From Halorubrum alkaliphilum (lineage in GTDB: Archaea > Halobacteriota > Halobacteria > Halobacteriales > Haloferacaceae): a DNA stretch of 64,000 nt. Of the stretch, positions 26,075 to 33,945 are shown in pieces. The first letter of the stretch is position 1; each line of letters opens with the position of its first letter. The notes beneath the pieces are model-generated. The model was not told where the DNA came from, did not search any database, and worked only from the letters and a program-made list of their open reading frames with translations. A program made the translations under genes and the position numbers. The stretch spans positions 1-64,000 of the forward strand of contig NZ_JAGGKQ010000001.1 of the NCBI RefSeq assembly GCF_017873815.1, given 5' to 3'.

Positions 26075-27415
26075 ATGAGCGAGGACGACGACGAGGACTG
26101 GTTCGAGCGCGCGCTTCGTGAGCTCGACGAGGAGGGTCCCGAGTCCGAGGCCGCCGCCGAGGAGGAGCACGTACAGGACGACGAGTCACGCCCCGATGAC
26201 GGGATCGAACCGCAAGCGAGGGAGGGATCCGACGACGAGGCGGAACCGGACGACGAGGCGGAACTGGACGACGCAGTCGAGAGCCGATCGGATGGCGATG
26301 TCGACGTGTCGGCCGAGCGATCACCGAACGGGAGCGGTCGCGAGCAGGAACCGTCCGAATCCTCCAACTCCGGAGCCTCCAGCTCCGGATCCTCCGGATC
26401 CGGGTCCTTCGGGCAGGACGATCCGTTCGGAGGCGGTAGCGGCGGTGATGAGTCGTTCGGAGGTGGGTCTTTCGGGCAGGACGATCCGTTCGGAGGTGGT
26501 GGAGACAGTGGGGATGGTAACGATCCGTTCGGCGGCGGTGGTGGCAATGGGGACAGCGACGATCCGTTCGGAGGAGGATCTTTCGGAGAGGGCGACCCCT
26601 TCGGAGGTAGCGGATCCGCCGGGAACGTGGGTGACGATCCCTTTGGCGGGTCACGGTCGATGGACACGGAGGCTCCGAGCGGGTTCGACGAGGACGCGGC
26701 GGCGGAACTGGACTCCGACATCGATCGGACGGACATCGGCATCGCCGGTCTCGACGAGATGATCCTCGGCGGGGTTCCCAGCCGGTCGTTGTTGTCGGTC
26801 ATCGGCGGTGCCGGGACGGGGAAAACGACGTTCGCGCTCCAGTTCCTCAACGAGGCGCTGGAGTCGGGCGATCGCGGAGTGTACATCACTCTCGAACAGA
26901 GCCGCGAGTCGATCCTCTCGACCGCCGAGGAGAAGGGATGGCCGTTCCGGGAGCACGCGGAGGCCGGACGACTGGCGGTCGCCGCGCTCGACCCGATCGA
27001 GATGGCGAACTCGCTCGCTTCCATTCGAAACGATCTCGCGAGACTCATCGAGTCGTTCGAGGCGGATCGGTTGGTGCTCGACTCCGTCTCGCTGTTGGAG
27101 ATGATGTACGATCACCCGGCCAAGCGCCGTTCCGAGGTGTTCGGGTTCACACGATCGCTGAAGGAGGCGGGCGTGACGACGCTTCTCACCTCGGAGGCCA
27201 GCGACGAGACGCCCTACTCCTCGCGGTACGGGATCGTCGAGTACCTCACCGACGCGGTGTTCGTTCTCCAGTACGTCCGAGGGTCCGACTTCCGTGAGAC
27301 GAGACTCGCCGTCGAGATACAGAAGATCCGTGACGCGAACCACTCCCGTGAGACCAAGCCCTACGAGATAACGAACGCCGGGATATCCGTGTACCGACAG
27401 GCGAACATCTTCTGA
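26075..27415 (+). CDS. RAD55/KaiC-like ATPase with DPFGG-repeat N-terminus
   Basis: The 446-aa product is two-part. Residues 1 to about 205 are low-complexity: an acidic Asp/Glu stretch, a Ser/Gly stretch, then six copies of a DPFGG motif between Gly/Ser-rich spacers. Residues 215-446 form a RecA-like domain. Walker A is GGAGTGKTTFALQF (about 244-257), followed by GVYITLEQSRESILSTAEEK, Walker B DRLVLDSVSLLEMM, and TLLTSEASDETPYSSRYGIV. A single KaiC/RAD55 domain of this type is common in haloarchaea, usually with roles in signalling or gas-vesicle-type regulation. The repeat tail is likely disordered. Confidence 0.8.
   Translation: MSEDDDEDWFERALRELDEEGPESEAAAEEEHVQDDESRPDDGIEPQAREGSDDEAEPDDEAELDDAVESRSDGDVDVSAERSPNGSGREQEPSESSNSGASSSGSSGSGSFGQDDPFGGGSGGDESFGGGSFGQDDPFGGGGDSGDGNDPFGGGGGNGDSDDPFGGGSFGEGDPFGGSGSAGNVGDDPFGGSRSMDTEAPSGFDEDAAAELDSDIDRTDIGIAGLDEMILGGVPSRSLLSVIGGAGTGKTTFALQFLNEALESGDRGVYITLEQSRESILSTAEEKGWPFREHAEAGRLAVAALDPIEMANSLASIRNDLARLIESFEADRLVLDSVSLLEMMYDHPAKRRSEVFGFTRSLKEAGVTTLLTSEASDETPYSSRYGIVEYLTDAVFVLQYVRGSDFRETRLAVEIQKIRDANHSRETKPYEITNAGISVYRQANIF
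26420..26655 (+). repeat. degenerate coding repeat (DPFGG units)
   Basis: The codons for GACGATCCGTTCGGAGG-like units recur six times, giving an imperfect tandem repeat within the 5' third of the RAD55-like gene. It is likely to vary in copy number between strains. Confidence 0.7.
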
Positions 27416-27490
27416 GATCCCCGATCGGTCGCAAATACCTTACTGGGATGGTACGTACGTTATTACTGATCCGCCCATATAAATCGGTGT

Positions 27491-27901
27491 ATGCAACGAT
27501 TTGCCGACGATCGACGAGAGATATACGTACACCCGAACGCGACGGTCGACGACCTCCCCCTAACGGGCGAGTTCGATGTCCCACCCGTCGCTGACACCGA
27601 ACCGTTCGTCCCGGACAACATGAAGGACCCCAAAATATACCCGGGAGACGTGATAGCGGGCGTCGTCGGTGGCGAGGTCGCGTTCGTCGAGCTCATCGTT
27701 GACAAGGACGAAGACCTCGTCATCGTGACCCCGCTCGATAGGGGTATCCCGACGTATATTCGGGACAACATCTTCAGTGCCCGTATCTTCCGGGCGGATC
27801 GGGTCCACGTCTTCGAGGCGGTCGGAGAGACGATCGATGAACCGGACGTGGCGTTCGACGTCTCGAAGCTTCGGACGCCCGAAGAGGAGCGCCCGCGGTA
27901 A
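27491..27901 (+). CDS. haloarchaeal hypothetical protein
   Basis: The 136-aa product is acidic and soluble, starting MQRFADDRREIYVHPNATVD. It has a beta-rich middle (IYPGDVIAGVVGGEVAFVEL, VIVTPLDRGIPTYIRDNIFS) and no catalytic motif I know. An A/T-rich stretch with ATATAAAT lies close before the ATG. It sits between the RAD55-like and OLD-like ATPase genes on the same strand with gaps of 75 and 102 bases, so co-function is possible but unproven. Confidence 0.65.
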   Translation: MQRFADDRREIYVHPNATVDDLPLTGEFDVPPVADTEPFVPDNMKDPKIYPGDVIAGVVGGEVAFVELIVDKDEDLVIVTPLDRGIPTYIRDNIFSARIFRADRVHVFEAVGETIDEPDVAFDVSKLRTPEEERPR

Positions 27902-28003
27902 CGAGCGAGTGGTGGTCCGGACGCGACGCGCTCCGGCACCCGCTCGACCCGGTTCCGGAGTATCATCCACGAATCCCATCCGTTTTTCGAGCGACAACCA
28001 GTT

Positions 28004-29779
28004 ATGAAGCCAGAACGCGCACGCGTCAGGAACTACAAGAGCATCGACGATACGGGGTGGGTCGAGATCGACGATCTCACCTGCCTCATCGGAAAAAACG
28101 AATCCGGAAAGACCGTCCTCATGGAGGCGCTGACGCGTCTCAACCCCGCTCAGGGGGAGAGTTCGTTCACGCCGTACGAGGACTATCCGAGACGTCGGTG
28201 GTCCGAATACAAGGACCGACACGACGACAACCCCGACCCGGTCGTGAGCGTCGAGTTCGCGCTCGACCGGGAGGAGCGTTCCCTGCTCGACGAGCACGGG
28301 GGCCGCGCTCCGAACGGAACGGTCGTGGTGACGAAGGACTACGCGAACGACCGGCACTGGGATATCGAAGTCGACGAGTCGACGGCGGCCGCCGCCGACC
28401 AGATCGGTGAGGAAGTGCTCGCTCCCGAGCTCCCGGCGTTCCAGTACGTCGGAGAGTACAGCTCGCTGGACGCGTCCATCGACCTCGACGCGTTCGCCGA
28501 GCGGGTCGAAACGGGCGAACGAACCGCCTCGGATCGCGTGTTCGAGTCGTTGCTCTCGGTGGCCGACCTGTCGGTCGACTCGCTTCGGCAGGAGGACTGG
28601 CGCGAGACGCTCACCGATCTCGAGGCCGCCTCAAGCGAGGTGACGAGCGCGGTCACCGACTACTGGAGCCAAGCGGACGACGTGGTGGTTCGACTCCGCG
28701 GGGTCGACGGGGAGTCGCGAACGGTGGAGGTGCGCGTCGAGAACCCACATCATGGAGTGACCGTCGAGTTCGACCAGCGATCACAGGGGTTCCGCTGGTT
28801 CTTTTCGACGTTCTGTACCCTGTTTGCCCTCCGGGATGCGGACGAGGAGGTGGTCCTACTGCTTGACGAGCCGGGTCTCCATCTCCATCCCAAGGCCAAA
28901 CGCGAGTTCCTCTCGTTCCTCGACGAGGAGATCGCTGCCGATGGGACCGTTATGTACAGCACCCACTCGCCGTTCATGATCGATCTCGACCGGGCCCACC
29001 GGACGAAGATGATCCACAAGGATCCGGAAACCGGATCCACCGTGCTCTCGGATCCCGACGACGCGGACGCGTACACGCGGTTCCCGCTCCAGAACGTGTT
29101 CGAGCTCGGCGTGATGGAGACGATGGTGTCGCGGTCGCAACTCCTGTTGGTTGAGGACGGAACGACCTACGAGTACCTCTATAACGTCTCCGACCTGCTT
29201 GAGGACACCGACGCGCCGGTGTTGGATCGCGGGTGGACCGTCCTCCCGATCGGTACCCTCGAAAACACGGCGACGGTTCGGTCCGTCTTCGACACCGGCG
29301 AACGGGAGGTCGCGATCGTTCACGACGGAACGGAGCTCGGCGGCTCTCCGCCTCCCGGAGACGTCACCGTCGTCGGAATCGGTTCACACGCGCTCGTCGA
29401 CGGAGACGCGACGATCGAGGACGTCCTCTCGGAGTCGTTCTATCTCGAACTCGTCAACCGGACGTACGCCGGTGAGTTCTCGGCCGCCTCCGGGGCCCCG
29501 GACCGCGTAACGAGCGCGGGACTCGCCGACGTCGCGTCGACGGGGCCGATCGTCGACCGACTCGACCGGTACTTCGCGGAACACGGGATCGCCGACGGCT
29601 CGTTCGAGCGATCGCGGCCCGCAACGTACCTCCAACGACATCGCGGGGAGTTCGCCGACGAGGTGGACATGGACACCCGGAAGGCGTTCGGGTCGCTGGC
29701 TCGTGAACTGAACCGGACGCTCGGACACTTCGACGGCGACCGGAAGACCGGGTTCTTCGAGTCGCTGTTCGGCGGGTAG
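28004..29779 (+). CDS. OLD-family-like AAA ATPase with degenerate Toprim region
   Basis: The 591-aa product has an ABC-type ATPase. Walker A is LIGKNESGKTVLMEAL (residues about 28-43), Walker B is VVLLLDEPGLHLHPKAKREF, and the H-loop is YSTHSPFMID. A C-terminal region follows like the Toprim part of OLD nucleases (SQLLLVEDGTTYEYL, TVLPIGTLENTATV, EDVLSESFYLELVN). Where Toprim nucleases carry a DxD pair, the sequence reads AIVHDGTELG, so the second acid is missing. OLD proteins act in phage defence or DNA repair. Nuclease activity is doubtful here. It directly precedes repeat copy C. Confidence 0.75.
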   Translation: MKPERARVRNYKSIDDTGWVEIDDLTCLIGKNESGKTVLMEALTRLNPAQGESSFTPYEDYPRRRWSEYKDRHDDNPDPVVSVEFALDREERSLLDEHGGRAPNGTVVVTKDYANDRHWDIEVDESTAAAADQIGEEVLAPELPAFQYVGEYSSLDASIDLDAFAERVETGERTASDRVFESLLSVADLSVDSLRQEDWRETLTDLEAASSEVTSAVTDYWSQADDVVVRLRGVDGESRTVEVRVENPHHGVTVEFDQRSQGFRWFFSTFCTLFALRDADEEVVLLLDEPGLHLHPKAKREFLSFLDEEIAADGTVMYSTHSPFMIDLDRAHRTKMIHKDPETGSTVLSDPDDADAYTRFPLQNVFELGVMETMVSRSQLLLVEDGTTYEYLYNVSDLLEDTDAPVLDRGWTVLPIGTLENTATVRSVFDTGEREVAIVHDGTELGGSPPPGDVTVVGIGSHALVDGDATIEDVLSESFYLELVNRTYAGEFSAASGAPDRVTSAGLADVASTGPIVDRLDRYFAEHGIADGSFERSRPATYLQRHRGEFADEVDMDTRKAFGSLARELNRTLGHFDGDRKTGFFESLFGG

Positions 29780-29794
29780 CCGCCACGCTTATTT

Positions 29795-30395
29795 ATCACG
29801 CATTGATCGATAGCGGGAGTGAATCGCTCGGATCGACGGCGACGAGACCGTATTTAAATGGGTGTGAGCGGCGTTGTCAACCACTTATAAGTGATCGATG
29901 CGGTGGCGCGCGCCGTGAGCGGCCCGGAGGGCCGCGAACGACCGCGCGAGGGAGTCGGGGGGCCCCCCCCCCCCGGGGGGGGGGGGGGGGCCCCCGACGA
30001 GGCTGGGGAGGTGTGAGGTGCGGTGGCGGTTGCGGTTCGGGGTGGGACTCAAAAGGGCAGTCGCCGGACTACGTCCGGCTGCCAGAGGCGGGGAGCGCCT
30101 CGCTGCCGTGCGGGCGGCGTACGCTCGTTGCGCTCCTCACTCGGTCGCAAGCTCCCTCGTTGCGGTGTCGCCGGCGGCGGAGCCGCCGGCTGCCCGTGGC
30201 GCGGAGCGCCACACTGCTTACGTCACCTACGCCGCCCGCACGGATGGGGCTTTGGAGGTCTCCACCGACGATCCGCAGTCAACTACTTATAAACGAACGG
30301 TCGGGACTGCGGTGGCGTCTACTCCGTTTTCGATCACTTATAAACCCCCCGCCAGCAACACCACTCTCTCATTTATAAACGACCGCTCCGTTGGT
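29795..30395 (-). repeat. dispersed structured non-coding element, copy C (inverted)
   Basis: Read on the minus strand, the order is as in copies A and B. TTTATAA boxes have 5' ends at 30379, 30344 and 30293 (spacing 35 and 51), then CCTCCAAAGCCCC at 30258-30246, 35 bases on. A nested-hairpin region follows, closed by a perfect 14-bp stem (30228-30241 with 30108-30121). The GCACCTCACACCTCCCCAGC block starts at 30021. A G/C homopolymer palindrome (29954-29998) and a hairpin (29919-29925 with 29929-29935) come next. The fourth and fifth boxes are at about 29891 and 29858, then the tail GATTCACTCCCGCTATCGAT. It lies between the OLD-like gene and tRNA-Gly and contains no credible gene. Confidence 0.8.
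29954..29998. repeat. G/C homopolymer palindrome inside copy C
   Basis: The tract consists of runs of 6 G, 12 C, 16 G and 5 C between flanking gtc and gac. It occupies the site where copies A and B have an ordinary hairpin. It is either real slippage of a hairpin or a base-calling/assembly artefact. Confidence 0.75.
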
Positions 30396-30430
30396 ACGCT
30401 CCGATCTCGTCTGTTTCGATTCCGCAGGAA

Positions 30431-30501
30431 TGCACCGTCCGGGAATTGAACCCGGGCTATTAGCTTGGGAAGCTAATGTCCTACCACTGGACCAACGGTG
30501 C
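30431..30501 (-). tRNA. tRNA-Gly (anticodon CCC)
   Basis: On the minus strand, a 71-nt cloverleaf has acceptor GCACCGT/ACGGTGC with discriminator A. The D arm contains GGTCCAGTGGTAGGAC. The anticodon stem TTAGC/GCTAA has loop TTCCCAA, giving anticodon CCC. The T arm is CCGGG-TTCAATT-CCCGG. No intron or encoded CCA is seen. It lies next to repeat copy C. Confidence 0.95.
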
Positions 30502-30598
30502 CCGATTCGTCGTATCCGACCGTCCCACTTCAACGTAGCGCTTTCACGGTCTCGGGGGCTGCCCACAGGATTAACTCCCGTCCGACGGAGGGATCGGT

Positions 30599-32062
30599 AT
30601 GAGAGAGGAAACGTCCGAAGCGGACCACCCGCCAACCGAAAGCGATCACCGTGCGGAACACGACCCTGCCACTCTTGAGCGCGTTCATGACCACCGCGAG
30701 CGACTCGCACCCTCCATCGGCCGCGCGTGGACCGACGCCGAGCCGTGGCGCTTCCTGACCGATCTCACCGCGATCGGGAGCCGCATGGCGGGCAGCGAGG
30801 GGGAACGGCGCGCGGCCGACCTCGTCGTCGACGCCTTCGAGCGCGCGGGGCTGCGAAACGTCCGATCCGATTCGTTCGGGATCGCGGCGTGGGAGCGGGG
30901 AGACGCCGACCTCCGCGTCACGACGCCCGGACGGAACGGCAGCGATCGGACGCGGTCCTTCGAGGCCCTCGCGCTTCCGTACTCTCCGGCCGGGGACGTC
31001 GGGGGCGCGCTCGTCGACGTGGGGTACGGCACGCCCGAGGAGGTCGACGCCGTCGACGTCGAGGGGCGGATCGCGGTCGCGTCGACGACGACGCCCGCGG
31101 ACTCCCGGTTCGTCCATCGCATGGAGAAGTTCGGCTACGCGGTCGAGTCCGGCGCGGTCGGGTTCGTCTTCGTCAACCACCTCGACGGCCAGCTACCGCC
31201 GACCGGGTCGCTCACCTTCGGCGAGGAAGCGGCGGCCCCGGCGGTCGGCGTCTCGAAGGAAACCGGCGAGTGGCTCCGCGAGTACGCCGCGAACACGGCC
31301 GGTCCGGTCGCGAGCGTCGAGTGTTCAGTCGACGCCGAAACGACGCCCGGAGAGTCGAGAAACGTGATCGGGCGGGTCGGTCCCGACACCGAGGAGCGCC
31401 TGCTGCTGCTCGCACACTACGACGGCCACGACATCGCGGAGGGCGCACTGGACAACGGCTGTGGGATCGCGACGATCGTCACCGCGGCCGGGATCCTGGC
31501 CGAGGCGTACGGGGCGGACGACGAACTGCTTCCGATCGGCGTCGACGTCGTCGCGGTCGGCTGTGAGGAGGTCGGACTCCTCGGCTCCGAACGCCTCGCG
31601 GAGAGGACCGATCTCGGTTCCGTTCGCGGCGTCGTCAACGCGGACGGCGCGGGTCGGTTCCGCGACCTCGTGGCGCTGACACACACCTCCGACGACGCCG
31701 CCTCGGTCGTGAACGCCGTCTCGGCGGCGACGCGACACCCCATCGACGTGGAGCCGGAGCCGCATCCCTTCTCCGACCAGTGGCCGTTCGTTCGGCGCGG
31801 CGTGCCCGCGCTTCAGCTCCACAGCGATTCCGGCGAACGCGGTCGTGGGTGGGGGCACACGCACGCGGACACGAGGGACAAGGTCGACGACCGAACCGTC
31901 CGGGAACACGCCGGGTTGACGGCACTGCTCGTCGCCGGGTTTGCGGCGGTCGACCGGGAGCCATCACGGCTCGATCCGAACGCGCTCGCGGCCGCGTTCC
32001 GGGAGGCAGGATTCGAAACCGGGATGCGTGCGGCCGACCTGTGGCCCGCCGAGTGGGAGTGA
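30599..32062 (+). CDS. M28-family zinc aminopeptidase with PA-like insert
   Basis: The 487-aa product has the co-catalytic zinc ligands of M28 peptidases in order: AHYDGHD (His), ALDNGCGIAT (Asp), GCEEVGLLGS (Glu pair), VNADGAGRF (Asp) and WGHTHADTRDKVDDRTVR (His). Residues about 120-255 form a PA-like domain. No signal peptide is seen, so it is probably cytoplasmic. M28 enzymes remove N-terminal amino acids from peptides; specificity is unknown. Confidence 0.9.
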   Translation: MREETSEADHPPTESDHRAEHDPATLERVHDHRERLAPSIGRAWTDAEPWRFLTDLTAIGSRMAGSEGERRAADLVVDAFERAGLRNVRSDSFGIAAWERGDADLRVTTPGRNGSDRTRSFEALALPYSPAGDVGGALVDVGYGTPEEVDAVDVEGRIAVASTTTPADSRFVHRMEKFGYAVESGAVGFVFVNHLDGQLPPTGSLTFGEEAAAPAVGVSKETGEWLREYAANTAGPVASVECSVDAETTPGESRNVIGRVGPDTEERLLLLAHYDGHDIAEGALDNGCGIATIVTAAGILAEAYGADDELLPIGVDVVAVGCEEVGLLGSERLAERTDLGSVRGVVNADGAGRFRDLVALTHTSDDAASVVNAVSAATRHPIDVEPEPHPFSDQWPFVRRGVPALQLHSDSGERGRGWGHTHADTRDKVDDRTVREHAGLTALLVAGFAAVDREPSRLDPNALAAAFREAGFETGMRAADLWPAEWE

Positions 32063-32100
32063 GGGACGACCGGGTGAACCGTGTCACCCGCCGATCCGCG

Positions 32101-32997
32101 CTACTCGTCGACCGGATCCGACTCGTTCCTCTCCGGTATCGGCGGCGTGGATCGTTTATGTACCGTCGCCCGGTATCGGTCGAGGAGCCGGGCGACGACG
32201 TCCGGATCGACGTCGCCGCCGATCCGTGAGGCGACCGCGTCGGGATCGAGGCCCGTATCGGCCGTCTCGCCGTCGATCCCGTCGTCGACCGCAACCCGGA
32301 GGACCGGGTCGATCACCTCGTACGGCGCGCCGAGGTCGTCGACGTCGCGCTGGCCGGGCAGAAAGCCGGCGGACGGCGGTTTGTCGACGACGAACTCGGG
32401 AACGTCGAGCTCCTCGGCGAGGGCCCTGACCTCTGTCTTGTACAGGTGGCCGATCGGCAGTAGGTCGGCAGCTCCGTCGCCGTGTTTGGTCACGTAGCCG
32501 AGGAGTCGCTCGCTTCGATTGGTCGTCCCGCACACGAGCCGACCGGTCGCGTTGGCGGCGAGATACGCGAGGGTCATGCGCAGCCGTGCGATGGCGTTGC
32601 CCGTGAGCGTCGGCTCGTCGTGGAGGTCGAACCGGTCCGGGGCTACGGTTCCGAACTGTGCGAAGAGCGGTTGGAGGTGGATCGTGTCGTGCTCGATCCC
32701 CAACGCTTCGGCGATCCCCTCGGCGTCCCGTGCGTGAAGCGCGCCGAGCTTGTTACACGGAAGTATCAACCCGTACACTCGATCCGGGCCGAGTGCTTCG
32801 ACGGCGACCGCGGCGGTGACCGTCGAGTCGAGCCCGCCGCTCATGTTGATCACGACGCCGTTCGCGTTCGCGGCGTCGACGGTCGCCCGAACGAACGACG
32901 CTATTCGGTCAATCTCCGCCCCCGGGTCGAAGTCGACGTGTCCCGGAGACGAACCGGTCGTCGCGGTCCCCTCGTCAGTACGCGTGGAAGTGTTCAT
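32101..32997 (-). CDS. nadE: NAD(+) synthetase (ammonia-dependent)
   Basis: NadE makes NAD from deamido-NAD, ATP and ammonia. The 298-aa protein starts at the ATG at 32997; a GTG one codon earlier is less likely. It carries the PP-loop VVINMSGGLDSTVTAAVAVE, VCGTTNRSERLLGYVTKHGDG, DLLPIGHLYKTEVRALAEEL and KPPSAGFLPGQRDVDDLG. No glutaminase domain is present. A TATTTATG TATA box lies 26-32 bases upstream. It is divergent from the winged-helix regulator at 33301. Confidence 0.95.
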   Translation of the reverse strand: MNTSTRTDEGTATTGSSPGHVDFDPGAEIDRIASFVRATVDAANANGVVINMSGGLDSTVTAAVAVEALGPDRVYGLILPCNKLGALHARDAEGIAEALGIEHDTIHLQPLFAQFGTVAPDRFDLHDEPTLTGNAIARLRMTLAYLAANATGRLVCGTTNRSERLLGYVTKHGDGAADLLPIGHLYKTEVRALAEELDVPEFVVDKPPSAGFLPGQRDVDDLGAPYEVIDPVLRVAVDDGIDGETADTGLDPDAVASRIGGDVDPDVVARLLDRYRATVHKRSTPPIPERNESDPVDE

Positions 32998-33300
32998 CAC
33001 GGATGGCGGTCGCCGATCGACGCATAAATACGCTCCGTGGGTATTATATAAGGGAATCTGCGCCCCGATCGGATCCGGTCGGCGGTCTCGCCGACCACTA
33101 CTTTCCGACCGATCACCGATCCGGGTTGCTCGGTCGAAACCCGAGGAGATCCACGTCTCCTGTGGGTCGAAATCGACCGTCCGTGTGCCTCAACACATAA
33201 TCTTACAGTATTATACCATATCGACCGTAATTTGCCGTATCTAAGAATATAAGGTGTATATAACCTAACGTTTATACAGTAACGACTGCGTTTCCCCTGT
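32998..33300. other. divergent intergenic region between nadE and a regulator gene
   Basis: This 303-base gap holds promoters in both directions: TATTTATG for nadE at 33023-33030 (minus) and TTTATACA at 33271-33278 (plus), centred about 27 bases before the regulator ATG. The right-hand part is unusually A/T-rich, with several TATA-like stretches (TATTATACC, AATATAAGG, GTATATAACC). I see no gene or RNA in the left-hand part. Confidence 0.6.
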
Positions 33301-33900
33301 ATGTCTACGTTAGAGCTGAGCGCGAGTCAGAAGCGGATCCTCACGTCGCTCGTGAACCTCGCGGACGACGAGGAGAGCGTCATCTGTGGTCGGGAGATCG
33401 CTGACGGGATCGACCGAAACCCGGGGACCGTCCGGAATCGGATGCAGAGCCTCCGTTCGCTGGGACTCGTCGAGGGCGTCGCCGGGCCGGACGGCGGGTA
33501 CAAGCCGACGGAGAAGGCGTACGACGTACTCGATCTACGGCGACTCCGTGATTCGGAGCCCGTTCCGGTCGAGCGGAGCGGAACGCCGGTCGAGGGCGTG
33601 ACGGTCCGCGAGATCGACCTCTCCAGCGTCAACAACCCCGAACTGTGCCGTGCGGAAGTCGTGCTTCACGGCTCTGTCCGGCCGTTTGCGGGCGGCGACC
33701 GCGTGACCGTCGGGCCGACGCCGGCCGCCGGCCTCCGACTGTCCGGCGTCGTCGACGCCGCGGACATCGACGGAAACACGTTGATGATCCGGGTCGACTC
33801 CATGGAGACGGCACCCCCGACGACGAACGAGGCGACGACGAACGAGGCGACGAACGAGGCGACGAACGAGACGGCGACGGCTCGTTCCGCAAGCGACTGA
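33301..33900 (+). CDS. winged-helix transcription regulator, Rrf2/TrmB-like
   Basis: The 199-aa product opens with a winged helix: SASQKRILTSLVNLADDEES, REIADGIDRNPGTVRNRMQS and LRSLGLVEGVAGPDGGYKPT, which resembles Rrf2-like regulators. The middle (residues about 95-165) is a beta-rich ligand- or dimer-type domain (VTVREIDLSSVNNPELCRAE). The end is a repetitive tail with TTNEA/TNEA units. A TATA box 27 bases upstream and an A/T-rich leader suggest strong leaderless transcription. Targets are unknown; nadE is divergent and could be one. Confidence 0.75.
   Translation: MSTLELSASQKRILTSLVNLADDEESVICGREIADGIDRNPGTVRNRMQSLRSLGLVEGVAGPDGGYKPTEKAYDVLDLRRLRDSEPVPVERSGTPVEGVTVREIDLSSVNNPELCRAEVVLHGSVRPFAGGDRVTVGPTPAAGLRLSGVVDAADIDGNTLMIRVDSMETAPPTTNEATTNEATNEATNETATARSASD
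33819..33872 (+). repeat. coding tandem repeat (TNEA units)
   Basis: acgaacgaggcg-type units occur four to five times in a row, encoding TTNEATTNEATNEATNET at the C-terminus of the regulator. Copy number may vary between strains. Confidence 0.75.
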
Positions 33901-33945
33901 ACGACGTCGATCGCAGCCGGCTCTGTTCGCCCGAGACTACGAATA

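Noticed and set aside
29803-30449. Frames of 89-191 codons inside repeat copy C
   Set aside because: They run through the G/C homopolymer and nested hairpins, and their peptides are low-complexity Arg/Pro/Gly. No promoter or family match.
32998-33000. GTG one codon upstream as nadE start
   Set aside because: The adjacent ATG at 32997 is a stronger start and is equally compatible with the TATA box.
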